Below, piece after piece: positions 7,745 to 16,275 of a DNA stretch of 41,279 nt. Position 1 is the first letter of the stretch. Each line of letters begins with the position of its first letter. A program made the position numbers and the translations under genes. This DNA comes from Geodermatophilus obscurus (GTDB lineage: Bacteria > Actinomycetota > Actinomycetes > Mycobacteriales > Geodermatophilaceae), in NCBI RefSeq assembly GCF_900143215.1, contig NZ_FRDM01000033.1:1-41279 (forward strand), in the 5' to 3' direction. The notes under the pieces are model-generated. The model was not told where the DNA came from and did not search any database. It saw only the letters and a list, made by a program, of their open reading frames with translations.

Positions 7745-8732
7745 TCTCGGCGAAGAGCGGGACGGCGTTCTCCAGCGCGTACCGAGTACCCAGCGCCGAC
7801 CCGCTGGAGAAGGCGTTGACCAGCGTCGGGTCCTCGAGCACCAGGGCGTTGCCCTGCTGCACCGACGGCAGCGACTGCCACAGCGGGTTGTCGGTGATCT
7901 GGCCGGCCTCGACGAAGATCGGGAAGACGACGGTCAGCGGCGCGTCGAGCAGCGGCACCTGCTCCTCGCTGATCGAGACGAAGAAGCTCTCGCCGGCGAG
8001 GTCCTGGATGGCGGGCGCGTTGGTGAACCCCAGCGCCTCCATGAAGTTGACGCGGGTGTCCCCGCGGACGTAGGCGCCGAAGCCCTCGGAGGTGTAGGCC
8101 CCGACGGCGACCTCGGTGCCGTCGAACTCGGGGTGGGCCGCCGCGGCCTCGGTGAACTGCTGCTCGACCTCGGCCTGCAGCTCGGCGGCCTGCTCCTCGC
8201 GGCCCAGCGCCTGGCCCACCAGGTCCAGCTGCTGCTGCCAGGTGGTCAGGTACGCCCCGACGCCCTCGGGCTGGCCGATGGTCGGCGCGATCGCGTCGAG
8301 CGCGTCGTGGCGCTCCTGCGTGGCGGGAGAGCGGGTGTCGAGGATGAGATCGGGCTCCAGGGCGGCGATCGCCTCCAGGCTGGGTTCCAGCGTCTCGATG
8401 ATCTCGGGGGCCTCGTCGTAGCGGCCCTCGGCCCACGGGCCCACACCCTCGCCGCCGAAGGCCAGCCAGTCGCTGGCCCCGACCGGCTGCACGCCGAGCG
8501 CCAGCGCCGTCTCGGCGTCCGACCAGCCCAGAGCGACCACCCGCTGGGGCTCCTCGGCGACCTCCACCGGGCCGAACGCCGTCTCGACGGTCACGGGGAA
8601 GGCGCCGCCGTCCGAGGACCTGCCGGACGCGGCGGCGTCCGCCGCGGACCCGGTGTCGCCGGAGCCGCAGCCGGCGACCAGGACGGTGGCGGCGAGCAGG
8701 GCGGTGCCACGCAGGAACGGGCGGACAGGCAT
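7734..8732 (-). CDS. Iron-siderophore ABC transporter substrate-binding lipoprotein
   Basis: 332 residues with a lipoprotein signal peptide ending in the lipobox LVAGC (Cys22), followed by an Asp/Ser/Gly-rich tether. The mature part is a class III (FecB/FepB/FhuD-type) periplasmic-binding fold. It has the entry motif [24 protein letters not shown] and the mid-domain ALEPDLILD. It would capture a ferric siderophore at the outer face of the membrane. No permease or ATPase is adjacent, so it must share partners encoded elsewhere. An RBS (agaggag) precedes the ATG. An iron box overlaps the promoter zone 15 bases upstream of the start, predicting iron repression. Confidence 0.9.
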   Translation of the reverse strand: MPVRPFLRGTALLAATVLVAGCGSGDTGSAADAAASGRSSDGGAFPVTVETAFGPVEVAEEPQRVVALGWSDAETALALGVQPVGASDWLAFGGEGVGPWAEGRYDEAPEIIETLEPSLEAIAALEPDLILDTRSPATQERHDALDAIAPTIGQPEGVGAYLTTWQQQLDLVGQALGREEQAAELQAEVEQQFTEAAAAHPEFDGTEVAVGAYTSEGFGAYVRGDTRVNFMEALGFTNAPAIQDLAGESFFVSISEEQVPLLDAPLTVVFPIFVEAGQITDNPLWQSLPSVQQGNALVLEDPTLVNAFSSGSALGTRYALENAVPLFAETLQ

Positions 8733-8746
8733 GAGCTCTCCTCTGA

Positions 8747-8765
8747 GTAGGGCAGGCTCACCTAA
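8747..8765 (-). promoter_or_regulatory. DtxR/IdeR iron box upstream of siderophore-binding lipoprotein
   Basis: Read on the minus strand the 19 bases are TTAGGTGAGCCTGCCCTAC. This matches the DtxR/IdeR consensus TTAGGTTAGCCTAACCTAA at 15 of 19 positions. It sits directly upstream of the lipoprotein RBS, as expected for Fe(II)-dependent repression. Confidence 0.8.
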
Positions 8766-9060
8766 CTACGCCCCCGGAGAGCCGCTCCACCCGGGTCCCC
8801 GTCGCGGTCGTCCCCGGAGTCCCCGCAACGGCGCTGCAACGGCGCTGCAACGTTGCTCTCGTGCCGCGACTGCGGACTCGTCGACCGCAAGAGTCCCGAG
8901 GCCGCGGGGACATTTGGCTCCGAACTTCGCACCTGCGGCAGTCGAACTGTCGTTATCCTCGGGTAAGCGTGGCCTAAGTCACGTGCCGATCGCCAGACTC
9001 GGCGCAGGTGCGGCTGTGTCCGGAGCCACACGCGACCCCTGCAGAGGAGCGGAGGAAACG
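8766..9060. other. Intergenic region upstream of the cox genes with 11-base direct repeats
   Basis: This 295-base divergent spacer holds two perfect tandem copies of CAACGGCGCTG (8826-8847), continued by a third partial copy that forms the palindrome GCAACGTTGC (8847-8856). They could be regulator sites for the cox operon. A TATCCT hexamer at 8954-8959 is a weak -10 candidate. The coxS RBS (GGAGGA, 9051-9056) closes the region. No gene is seen. Confidence 0.45.
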
Positions 9061-9600
9061 GTGACCCAGATCAACGTGCGGGTGGACGGGGTGACGTACA
9101 CCGACGACGTCGAACCCCGGACGCTGCTGGTGCACTACCTGAGGGAGCAGCTGGGGAAGGTCGGCACCGTCATCGGCTGCGACACCAGCAACTGCGGCGC
9201 GTGCACCGTCCACCTGGACGGCGCGGCCGTGAAGTCCTGCACCGTGCTGGCCGTCCAGGCCGACGGCGGCGAGGTGACCACCATCGAGGGGCTGGCACCC
9301 GAGGGCGGCGGCCTGCACCCGATGCAGAAGGCGTTCCACGAGATGCACGGCCTGCAGTGCGGGTACTGCACGCCGGGGATGATCATGGCCTCGGTCGACC
9401 TGCTCAAGGAGAACCCGGACCCGAGCGATACCGAGGTCCGCGAGGGCATCGAGGGCAACCTCTGCCGCTGCACCGGCTACCAGAACATCGTCCGCGCGGT
9501 GCAGCAGGCCGCCGGCGAGATGCGCGGCTCCACCAACGGGCACGCCTCCCCGGCCGAGGTCGACACCGCGGCCGCCCCGCACGTGGCGGCGCAGTCGTGA
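9061..9600 (+). CDS. coxS: CO-dehydrogenase-type small subunit, 2x[2Fe-2S] protein
   Basis: 179 residues. The N-terminal plant-ferredoxin-type cluster is held by C40, C45, C48 and C60 ([10 protein letters not shown]). The second, helical-domain cluster is held by C100, C103, C135 and C137 (CGYC and NLCRC). This is the iron-sulfur subunit of molybdenum hydroxylases of the xanthine oxidase family, passing electrons from the Mo site in CoxL to FAD in CoxM. A strong RBS supports the GTG at 9061. The C-terminal ~20 residues form a non-conserved tail. The S-L-M order is that of form II enzymes. Confidence 0.93.
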   Translation: MTQINVRVDGVTYTDDVEPRTLLVHYLREQLGKVGTVIGCDTSNCGACTVHLDGAAVKSCTVLAVQADGGEVTTIEGLAPEGGGLHPMQKAFHEMHGLQCGYCTPGMIMASVDLLKENPDPSDTEVREGIEGNLCRCTGYQNIVRAVQQAAGEMRGSTNGHASPAEVDTAAAPHVAAQS

Positions 9601-9673
9601 GCGGGCGCGCGAGCTCAGCAGTCGAGTCAGCAGAGTCGGTCAGCGCGCCGACGAGCGCCGGCGAGGAGGCACG

Positions 9674-12169
9674 ATGACCGCCGTCGAGGACCGGGCCACC
9701 ACCGAGGCGCCGGAGCGCGAGGTCGGCAAGGCCCGCCGCCGCAAGGAGGACGCCCGGCTGATCACCGGCCGGACCACCTGGACCGACAACATGGTGCTGC
9801 CGGGCATGCTGCACCTGGCCGTCGTCCGCAGCCCCGTGGCCCACGGCAAGATCACCAGCATCGACGTCTCGGCCGCCCAGCAGGCGCCCGGCGTGATCGC
9901 GGTCCTCACCGGCCGCGACGTCGCCGACGAGCAGGGCTCCATCCCGTGCGCCTGGCCGGTGACCCCCGACATGGTCAACCCCGGCCACCCGTCGATCGCG
10001 GCCGACGAGGTCAACCACGTCGGCGAGGCCGTCGCGGTGATCGTCGCCCGCAGCAAGGCCGCCGCGCAGGACGCCGTCGAGCTGGTGGACGTCGACTACG
10101 ACCTGCTGCCCGCGGTGCTGGACATGGAGGAGGCGGTCGCCGAGGGCGCCCAGCTCACCCACGACCACCTCGACTCCAACCGCAGCTTCCACTTCGTCTT
10201 CGACGGCGGTGAGGCCGGCACCGGGACCGACACGGACGAGGCCTTCTCCTCCGCTGAGGTCGTGGTCAGCCGCCGGTTCGTCCAGCAGCGGCTGATCCCG
10301 GCGTTCATGGAGCCCCGGTCGGTCGTCGTCCAGCCGCAGGGCGACAACTACACGATGTGGTCCTCGACCCAGGTGCCGCACATCCTGCGGATCATGCTGG
10401 CGATGGTCACCGGCGTGCCCGAGCACAAGCTGCGCGTGGTCGCTCCCGACGTCGGCGGCGGCTTCGGCGGCAAGCTGCAGGTCACCCCCGAGGAGGTCAT
10501 CAGCCTGCTGGTGGCCCGCCGGCTCGGGAAGCCGGTCAAGTGGACCGAGACCCGCAGCGAGTCGCTGATGACGGCGCACCACGGCCGCGACCAGATCCAG
10601 TACATCGACATCGCCGCCGACCGCGAGGGCAACGTCAAGGGCCTGCGCTGCCGGATCCTCGCCGACATGGGCGCCTACCTGCGCCTGGTCAGCCCGGGCG
10701 TCCCGGTGCTCGGCGCCTTCATGTTCAACGGCATCTACAAGTTCCCGGCCTACCGCTTCGAGTGCGACGGCGTCTTCACCAACAAGGTGCCCACCGACGC
10801 CTACCGCGGCGCCGGGCGTCCCGAGGCGACCTTCGCCGTCGAGCGGATCATGGACGAGCTCGCCGTCGAGCTGGGCATGGACCCGCTGGAGCTGCGCCGC
10901 AAGAACTGGATCGGGGCCGAGGAGTTCCCGTTCACCTCGGTGGCCGGGATGACCTACGACAGCGGCGACTACGAGGCCGCCACGCAGCAGGCCCTGGAGC
11001 TGTTCGGCTACGACGAGCTGCGCGCGGAGCAGCAGCGCCGGCGGGAGTCGAACGACCCGGTGCAGCTCGGCATCGGCGTCTCCACCTTCACCGAGATGTG
11101 CGGCCTGGCGCCCTCCCGGGTGCTCGGCTCGCTGTCCTACGGCGCCGGCGGCTGGGAGCACGCCTCCATCCGGATGCTGCCGACCGGCAAGGTCGAGGTG
11201 GTCAGCGGGGCGACCCCGCACGGCCAGGGCCACGAGACGGCGTGGAGCCAGCTGGTCGCCGACCGGCTCGGTGTGCCGTTCGAGGACATCGAGGTGCTGC
11301 ACGGCGACACCTCGGTCTCGCCGCGCGGGCTGGACACCTACGGGTCCCGGTCGCTGGTGGTCGGCGGGGCCGCGGTGGTCAACGCGGCCGAGAAGGTCGT
11401 GGCCAAGGCCCGCCGGGTCGCCGCCCACCTGCTCGAGGCCAGCGAGGACGACCTCGACTTCTCCGGCGGGAAGTTCGCCGTCCGCGGCACGCCCGGCTCG
11501 GAGGTCTCCATCCAGGAGATCGCCCTGGCCACGTTCGCGGCGCACAACTTCCCCGAGGGCATGGAGCCCTCGATCGACGCGGACGCGACCTTCGACCCGG
11601 AGAACTTCTCCTTCCCGCACGGCACCCACCTCTGCGCCATGGAGGTCGACACCGAGACCGGCATGGTGAAGATCCGCAAGTACGCCTGCGTGGACGACGT
11701 CGGCACGATCGTCAACCCGCTCATCGTCGAGGGGCAGATCCACGGCGGGCTGGCGCAGGGCATCGCCCAGGCCCTGTTCGAGGAGGCCGTGTACGACGCC
11801 GACGGCAACCTGACCACCGGCAGCTTCGTCGACTACCTGGTGCCCTCGGCCGCCGACCTGCCGCACTTCGACACCGGCAACACGGTGCACGAGGCCCCGG
11901 GCAACCCGATCGGCGCGAAGGGCGTCGGCGAGGCCGGCACCATCGCCAGCACGCCCGCGGTGGTCAATGCCGCGCTGGACGCCGTCCGGCACCTCGGGGT
12001 GCGCGACATCCGGATGCCGCTGACCCCGGAACGGGTCTGGCGGGCACTGCAGGACGGCGGGGACGGCGGCGACCGCGCCACCGCCGGCACCAATGCCTAC
12101 GGCGGGGCGCAGACCGAGACCACCGCCGGCGTCTCCACCCCCCAGTCCGCCCTCGGAGGTGACCGGTGA
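9674..12169 (+). CDS. coxL: Form II CO-dehydrogenase-like molybdopterin (large) subunit
   Basis: 831 residues, full length for the Mo-binding subunit of xanthine-oxidase-family hydroxylases. Visible motifs are GGGFGGK, the molybdopterin-contact stretch [11 protein letters not shown], and the catalytic Glu in GVGEAGT (E753). The diagnostic active-site loop is AYRGAGR (376-382), which marks form II. Genuine form I CO dehydrogenase has AYRCSFR with the Cys that binds copper. The Cys is replaced by Gly here, so a Mo-Cu site is not expected and CO may not be the physiological substrate. It would work with the flanking CoxS and CoxM. The start is set by a gaggagg RBS just upstream of ATG 9674. Confidence 0.93.
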   Translation: MTAVEDRATTEAPEREVGKARRRKEDARLITGRTTWTDNMVLPGMLHLAVVRSPVAHGKITSIDVSAAQQAPGVIAVLTGRDVADEQGSIPCAWPVTPDMVNPGHPSIAADEVNHVGEAVAVIVARSKAAAQDAVELVDVDYDLLPAVLDMEEAVAEGAQLTHDHLDSNRSFHFVFDGGEAGTGTDTDEAFSSAEVVVSRRFVQQRLIPAFMEPRSVVVQPQGDNYTMWSSTQVPHILRIMLAMVTGVPEHKLRVVAPDVGGGFGGKLQVTPEEVISLLVARRLGKPVKWTETRSESLMTAHHGRDQIQYIDIAADREGNVKGLRCRILADMGAYLRLVSPGVPVLGAFMFNGIYKFPAYRFECDGVFTNKVPTDAYRGAGRPEATFAVERIMDELAVELGMDPLELRRKNWIGAEEFPFTSVAGMTYDSGDYEAATQQALELFGYDELRAEQQRRRESNDPVQLGIGVSTFTEMCGLAPSRVLGSLSYGAGGWEHASIRMLPTGKVEVVSGATPHGQGHETAWSQLVADRLGVPFEDIEVLHGDTSVSPRGLDTYGSRSLVVGGAAVVNAAEKVVAKARRVAAHLLEASEDDLDFSGGKFAVRGTPGSEVSIQEIALATFAAHNFPEGMEPSIDADATFDPENFSFPHGTHLCAMEVDTETGMVKIRKYACVDDVGTIVNPLIVEGQIHGGLAQGIAQALFEEAVYDADGNLTTGSFVDYLVPSAADLPHFDTGNTVHEAPGNPIGAKGVGEAGTIASTPAVVNAALDAVRHLGVRDIRMPLTPERVWRALQDGGDGGDRATAGTNAYGGAQTETTAGVSTPQSALGGDR

Positions 12170-12197
12170 TCTGCCGAGACGACGAAGGAGTCGAGCC

Positions 12198-13055
12198 ATG
12201 ATCCCCGCTGCGTTCGCGTACGCCCGTCCCACCACCGTCGACGAGGCCCTGCGGGCCGTCGCCGAGGGTGGCGAAGACGTCAAGATCATGGCCGGGGGCC
12301 AGTCGTTGATCCCCGTCATGCGGCTGCGGCTGGCCGCGCCGGAGACGGTGGTCGACCTGACCCGGGTCGCCGAGCTGCGCGGCGTCCGGGACGACGGCGA
12401 CGCCATCGTCATCGGGGCCATGACGACGCACCACGACGTCATGACCGATCCGCTGGTGCTGCAGCACGCGCCGCTCATCGCCGAGGCGACCGAGACGGTG
12501 GCCGACCGGCAGGTGCGTGCCCGCGGCACCTTCGGCGGAGCGCTGGCCCACGCCGACCCGGCCGGCGACCTGCCGGCGGTGGCCCTCGCCCTGGACGCCG
12601 ACTTCGTCATCGCCGGCCCCCAGGGGCGCCGGACGGTGCCGGCGTCGGAGTTCTTCGTCGACTACCTGACCACTGCGCTGGAGGAGGGGGAGCTGCTCGT
12701 CGAGATCCGCGTCCCCAAGCTGGCCGGTGAGTGGGGGATGCGCTACGAGAAGTTCAACCGCGTGGCGCAGGCGTGGTCGATCGTGGCGGTGGCCGCGGTC
12801 GTCCGGCGGGAGGACGGGCACATCGCCGAGGCGCGGATCGGGCTGACGAACATGGGCTCGACGCCGCTGCGGGCCAGCGCGGTCGAGGCCGCGCTGGCCG
12901 GTGCCGAGGCCAGCCCCGAGACGATCGCCTCGGCGGCCCGGTCGGCCGCCGAGGGGACCTCCCCGACGAGCGACCTCAACGCCCAGGCGGACTACCGGGA
13001 GCACCTGGCGCAGGTGCTCACCCGTCGCGCGGTGACGGCCGCCGTGGGGCTGTAG
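12198..13055 (+). CDS. coxM: CO-dehydrogenase-type FAD-binding medium subunit
   Basis: 285 residues of the vanillyl-alcohol-oxidase-type FAD fold used by molybdenum hydroxylases. FAD-contact motifs are MAGGQSLIP (about residues 32-40) and TFGGALAHADPAGDLP (about 112-127). The C-terminal CO-dehydrogenase flavoprotein domain ends at VGL. It takes electrons from CoxS clusters and hands them to the respiratory acceptor. The ATG at 12198 follows an AAGGAG RBS 28 bases after coxL, so the three genes form an operon. No AAA ATPase (CoxD) or XdhC-like maturation gene is in the window. Confidence 0.92.
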   Translation: MIPAAFAYARPTTVDEALRAVAEGGEDVKIMAGGQSLIPVMRLRLAAPETVVDLTRVAELRGVRDDGDAIVIGAMTTHHDVMTDPLVLQHAPLIAEATETVADRQVRARGTFGGALAHADPAGDLPAVALALDADFVIAGPQGRRTVPASEFFVDYLTTALEEGELLVEIRVPKLAGEWGMRYEKFNRVAQAWSIVAVAAVVRREDGHIAEARIGLTNMGSTPLRASAVEAALAGAEASPETIASAARSAAEGTSPTSDLNAQADYREHLAQVLTRRAVTAAVGL

Positions 13056-13095
13056 CTTGACGCAGGGCCCCCTTGCCCCCCAGCACTCGCAGTAG

Positions 13096-13176
13096 AAGGA
13101 CCCCGTCCTCCGCACCGCTCGCAGGCTCGCAGGCTCGCAGCGAGCCTCTGGACGGGGCCGGCCCTGGACGGGGCCG
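13096..13176. repeat. Dispersed palindromic 3'-end element, copy A
   Basis: Left arm GGACCCCGTCCTC (from 13098) pairs with CTGGACGGGGCC (13148-13159), and a second right arm follows (13163-13175). The loop holds 8-base tandem GCTCGCAG units. It lies in the 188-base gap between coxM and coxG. It may act as a terminator or mRNA-end stabiliser that separates coxG expression from coxSLM. Confidence 0.65.
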
Positions 13177-13243
13177 CGCCTGACTCGGCCGGCCCGCCCC
13201 TCGTGGGTGGGCCGGCCGACCGCCGCACCTCGGAGGTAGCACC

Positions 13244-14164
13244 GTGCAGTTGGAGAACTCGTTCACCGTCCCCGTGCCGATCGACGAAGCCTGGCGGGTG
13301 CTGCTGGACATCGAGCGGATCGCGCCGTGCATGCCGGGCGCGGCCCTGGACTCGGTCACCGGTGACGACTTCACCGGCCGGGTCAAGGTGAAGCTGGGCC
13401 CGATCAACCTCACCTATCAAGGAAAGGCCTCCTTCATCGAGAAGGACGCTGACGCGCACAAGGCGGTCATCGACGGCCGTGGCAAGGACCAGCGCGGCAA
13501 CGGCACCGCGGCCGCGCTCATCACCGCCCAGCTCAAGGCCGAGGGCGACACCACGCGGGTCGACGTCCTGACCGACCTGAACATCACCGGCCGGCCGGCC
13601 CAGTTCGGCCGCGGCGTCATGACCGACGTCGGCAACAAGCTGCTCGGCCAGTTCGCCGACAAGCTCGCCGTCCAGCTGGGTGCCGGAGATGCCGGGGCGA
13701 CGGCGGTCGCTGCTCCGGCACCCGCGGAGAAGGCGACGCCGGCGAAGCAGGCCGCGGCCACGGCGGCGGGTGCCGCCGAGGAGATCGCCGCCTCCGTGGA
13801 GCAGGTGCCAGCGGACAACGCGGTGGCGGAGAGGACCCGCCGGACCGCGGCGGCGGCGAAGAAGACCGCAGCAGCGGCCACCGACGGGGTGTCGGGGGGC
13901 GACACCGCCCCCGCTGCGGCCGACGCCGCCCCGGCGGCGGGCGACACCGCGCCGGCCGCCGTCATCCCGCCGCCGCCGACCAGGACGGCCGCCCCGGCGG
14001 CTCCGGCGGCCCGGACGTCGGGTCCCGAGCAGGCCGAGCCCGAGCCGATCGACCTGCTCGAGGTCGCCGGCGGGGCCGCGCTGACCCGCTACGCCGCTCC
14101 GCTGGCCGGTGCCGCGGCGCTGCTGCTCATCGTCACGCTGGTCGTCCGGCGCCGGCGCCGCTGA
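13244..14164 (+). CDS. coxG: CoxG-family SRPBCC protein with C-terminal membrane anchor
   Basis: 306 residues. Residues 1-~145 are an SRPBCC/START-like CoxG domain (SFTVPVPIDEAWRVLLDIERIAPCMPGA, LGPINLTYQGKASF, GRGVMTDVGNKLLGQFADKL). A ~130-residue Ala/Pro-rich flexible linker follows. One transmembrane helix (about 280-301) ends in the positive stop RRRRR. CoxG attaches CO dehydrogenase to the membrane, and recent work links it to quinone handling. The layout here suggests a domain on a long leash from the cytoplasmic face. The GTG has a CGGAGGT RBS. Its 3' end overlaps the convergent hydrolase by 32 bases. Confidence 0.88.
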   Translation: MQLENSFTVPVPIDEAWRVLLDIERIAPCMPGAALDSVTGDDFTGRVKVKLGPINLTYQGKASFIEKDADAHKAVIDGRGKDQRGNGTAAALITAQLKAEGDTTRVDVLTDLNITGRPAQFGRGVMTDVGNKLLGQFADKLAVQLGAGDAGATAVAAPAPAEKATPAKQAAATAAGAAEEIAASVEQVPADNAVAERTRRTAAAAKKTAAAATDGVSGGDTAPAAADAAPAAGDTAPAAVIPPPPTRTAAPAAPAARTSGPEQAEPEPIDLLEVAGGAALTRYAAPLAGAAALLLIVTLVVRRRRR

Positions 14165-14876
14165 TCGAGGACCCCCTCCTCCCCGCCCCTCGCACGCTCG
14201 GGGCGGTGCCCTGGAGGGGGCCGAGGTGCGTGGGGACGGCGGGGTCGCCGGGGCGCGCCCCGACGACCCCGGCCAGCCAGTCGACCGCGGCCAGGGCCAC
14301 GACGTCCGGACTGCGGCCCAGCGCGTGGTCGCCGGGGACGGCGTAGAGCGAGGCGCCGGGCTGCCCGGTCAGCACCGCCGCGAGCTCCTCCGGGCGGCCG
14401 AGCGCGTCCCGCTCGCCCTGCACGATCCCCAGCGGCACCGCCACGGCGGTCAGCTCGCCGGCGCGGCTGCGCTCGGGGCGGCCCGGTGGGTGCAGCGGGA
14501 AGGCCAGGCACAGCACGCCGTCCGCCTCGAGTCCGGCCGCCGTCCGGCAGGCCACCCGCGCTCCTGCGCTGCGGCCGCCGAGCACCAGCGGGCCGGTCAG
14601 CCGACCGCCGTCCCGGAGCGCGGCGAGCACCGCCGTCCAGCCCTCGTCCAGCCGGGGCGGTGCCGGCGCGATGCGCTTCCCGGCCACCCGCCAGGGCTGC
14701 TCGACGGCCAGCACCCGCCAGCCCGCGGCGACGGCACCGGCGGTGACGGCGACCAGGTCGGCCGACCCGGTACCCCCGCCCGCCCCGTGGCCGAGGGCCA
14801 GCGTCCCGACGACGTCGCCCGCGGGCTCGGTGGCGGTGACCCGGGCGGGACCGAGCGGGGTGTCGACCTGCCTCAT
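14133..14876 (-). CDS. Alpha/beta-hydrolase (dienelactone-hydrolase/KANL3-Tex30 type)
   Basis: 247 residues. A serine hydrolase fold is indicated by LALGHGAGGG near the N-terminus (oxyanion side), the nucleophile elbow LGGRSAGAR, and the late histidine in VPGDHAL. Members of this small alpha/beta-hydrolase group have no assigned substrate. ATG 14876 overlaps the upstream HAD stop as ATGA, so it is the third gene of a coupled operon with dedA and HAD. Family similarity appears to end near WLAGVVG; the last ~35 residues are Gly/Ser/Arg-rich and are encoded across repeat copy B and the antisense end of coxG. This looks like read-through into a repeat after loss of an earlier stop. Confidence 0.8.
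   Translation of the reverse strand: MRQVDTPLGPARVTATEPAGDVVGTLALGHGAGGGTGSADLVAVTAGAVAAGWRVLAVEQPWRVAGKRIAPAPPRLDEGWTAVLAALRDGGRLTGPLVLGGRSAGARVACRTAAGLEADGVLCLAFPLHPPGRPERSRAGELTAVAVPLGIVQGERDALGRPEELAAVLTGQPGASLYAVPGDHALGRSPDVVALAAVDWLAGVVGARPGDPAVPTHLGPLQGTAPSVRGAGRRGSSISGAGAGRPA
14167..14223. repeat. Dispersed palindromic 3'-end element, copy B
   Basis: Left arm GGACCCCCTCCTCC (from 14169) pairs with CTGGAGGGGGCC (from 14211). The stem differs from copies A and C-F by a G-C to C-G swap in both arms. It lies just beyond the coxG stop and inside the 3' end of the convergent hydrolase frame. Confidence 0.65.
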
Positions 14877-15541
14877 GCAGGGAGTGCGAGGAGCGCCTCG
14901 ACCGCGCCGGCCAGGTCGCCGGCGACGATCGCGGCGGGGTCGTAGACGGCCGGGTAGGCGCGCTCGGCGCGCGGGAACCAGGCGGCCGTCAGACCCGCCC
15001 GCAGCGCGCCGTGCACGTCCCAGCCGTGCGACGCGACCAGCGCCAGGCGGAACGGCTCGACGTCGCAGACCCCGGCTGCCCACAGGTAGACCTCGCGGGC
15101 GGGCTTCCAGGCCCGGATGACCTCGCTGGACAGCGACCGCTCCACCAGCGCGGCGACGCCGCCGCGCTCCAGCCCCGCCTCGGCGACGCCGGGGGAGCCG
15201 TGGGTCAGCGTCACCACCCGGACGCCGGCCCCGACCAGCCGGCGGAGCGCGGGCTCGACGTCCGGGTGCGGCGCGAGCTCGAAGAAGGCGCCGGCGACCT
15301 GCGACCGCTCGTCCGGGCCGAGGTCGGTGGCCTGCGCCAGCGCGGCGTCGAACGCGTCGCGGAAGCGGCACCAGGTGCCGGTCGTGGCGGCGGCGAAGCC
15401 GGTGAGCAGGGTGCGGGCGAAGACCGCCGGCAGCAGGTCGGCCGGCTGCCCGAGCTCGACCAGCGCGGCCCGCACGGGGCCGAGGTCGAGCAGCGTCTCG
15501 TTGACGTCGAAGGCGACGACCTCCGGGCGCCGCGCGCTCAC
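14873..15541 (-). CDS. HAD-superfamily type II haloacid dehalogenase-like hydrolase
   Basis: 222 residues. HAD motif I is FDVNETLLD with nucleophile Asp12, motif II is in VVTLTHGSP, motif III Lys is in RAWKPAREVY, and the VASHGWDVHGA stretch matches the 2-haloacid dehalogenase subgroup. It would hydrolyse a halo-acid or phosphate ester through an aspartyl intermediate; the true substrate is not deducible. Translation is coupled on both sides: its GTG overlaps the DedA stop (GTGA) and its stop overlaps the hydrolase start (ATGA). Confidence 0.88.
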   Translation of the reverse strand: MSARRPEVVAFDVNETLLDLGPVRAALVELGQPADLLPAVFARTLLTGFAAATTGTWCRFRDAFDAALAQATDLGPDERSQVAGAFFELAPHPDVEPALRRLVGAGVRVVTLTHGSPGVAEAGLERGGVAALVERSLSSEVIRAWKPAREVYLWAAGVCDVEPFRLALVASHGWDVHGALRAGLTAAWFPRAERAYPAVYDPAAIVAGDLAGAVEALLALPA

Positions 15542-16212
15542 GTCGACCGGCTCTCGTCGGTGTCGGCGCGGCGGGCCTGGCGGTGGTGGCGGACGTCCTT
15601 GGCCCGCTTGTAGACCAGGTAACCGATGCCCAGGGCGAAGGCGGCGACGACGGCGTAGTCGAGGTACTTGAGGTTGGCCTGCACGAAGTCGCCGGCCGCC
15701 ACGCCGAGGCCGATCAGCACGCTGTTCCAGATCAGGCTGCCGGCGGCGGAGAAGAGCAGGAACTGCCCGAACGGCATGCGCACGACCCCGGCGGGGACGG
15801 AGATGAAGCTGCGCACGATCGGCACCATGCGGCCGAAGAAGACCGCCGAGCGCCCGTGCCGCTCGAACCAGGCGAAGGTCTTGTCGACGTCCGCGGTCTC
15901 CACGAGCGGCAGCCGGTCGAGGAACGCGTGCGAGCGGCGCGGGCCGAGCGCCCGGCCGACGTAGTAGAAGAAGATCGCGCCCAGGATCGAGCCCAGGGTG
16001 GCGAAGAGGACCACCGGCACGACCGAGAGCCGACCGTCGTTGATCAGCACCCCGGCCAGGCCGAGCACCGCCTCGCTGGGGATGGGCGGGATGACGGTCT
16101 CCAGCAGGATCGACAGGCCCACCCCCACGGCGCCGAGCCGCTCGACCAGGTCGAGCAGGAAGCCGGTGATGCCGCCTCCGTCGGAGGACGCGGCGGCGGC
16201 GAGCGCAGACAT
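15538..16212 (-). CDS. DedA-family membrane protein
   Basis: 224 residues with the SNARE-associated/DedA fold. An amphipathic N-terminus leads into LLETVIPPIPSEAVLGLAG, and the family core FFGRMVPIVRSFISVPAGVVRM is followed by GSLIWN. The key acidic and arginine residues of DedA proteins (E in PSE, R in GRMVPIVRS) are present. A basic cytoplasmic tail ends the protein. DedA proteins act as lipid-carrier flippases, for instance of undecaprenyl phosphate or phosphatidylethanolamine. It heads the dedA-HAD-hydrolase operon. ATG 16212 lies six bases after a TACCGT box, consistent with a leaderless message. Confidence 0.92.
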   Translation of the reverse strand: MSALAAAASSDGGGITGFLLDLVERLGAVGVGLSILLETVIPPIPSEAVLGLAGVLINDGRLSVVPVVLFATLGSILGAIFFYYVGRALGPRRSHAFLDRLPLVETADVDKTFAWFERHGRSAVFFGRMVPIVRSFISVPAGVVRMPFGQFLLFSAAGSLIWNSVLIGLGVAAGDFVQANLKYLDYAVVAAFALGIGYLVYKRAKDVRHHRQARRADTDESRST

Positions 16213-16218
16213 GCGCCC

Positions 16219-16224
16219 ACGGTA
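16219..16224 (-). promoter_or_regulatory. Putative leaderless -10 box (TACCGT) for dedA operon
   Basis: Read on the minus strand TACCGT ends six bases before the dedA ATG. With the TAGGTT box facing the other way it makes a compact divergent promoter pair in a 63-base spacer. Confidence 0.4.
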
Positions 16225-16261
16225 ACGGCGTCGTCTGGACGGGACCGGGCGGCGGCGGGGG

Positions 16262-16267
16262 TAGGTT
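16262..16267 (+). promoter_or_regulatory. Putative leaderless -10 box (TAGGTT) for the amidohydrolase
   Basis: TAGGTT ends eight bases before ATG 16276 and no Shine-Dalgarno motif is present. The spacing fits a leaderless start. Confidence 0.4.
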
Positions 16268-16275
16268 CGCCACCC

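Noticed and set aside
1..8000. mftA precursor peptide or radical SAM mftC near mftE
   Set aside because: No short frame ending like IDGMCGVY and no CxxxCxxC radical SAM motif seen on either strand in this region.
8961..8983. A third iron box near GGCCTAAGTCAC upstream of coxS
   Set aside because: Only a short half-site resembles the consensus; the other half does not match.
9674..12169. Form I (true CO dehydrogenase) CoxL
   Set aside because: The active-site loop is AYRGAGR, lacking the Cys of AYRCSFR, and gene order is S-L-M.
9404..12610. Very long open frame antisense to coxS-coxL-coxM
   Set aside because: It is a by-product of GC-rich codon bias; its translation is low complexity and the plus strand holds clear CoxS/L/M motifs.
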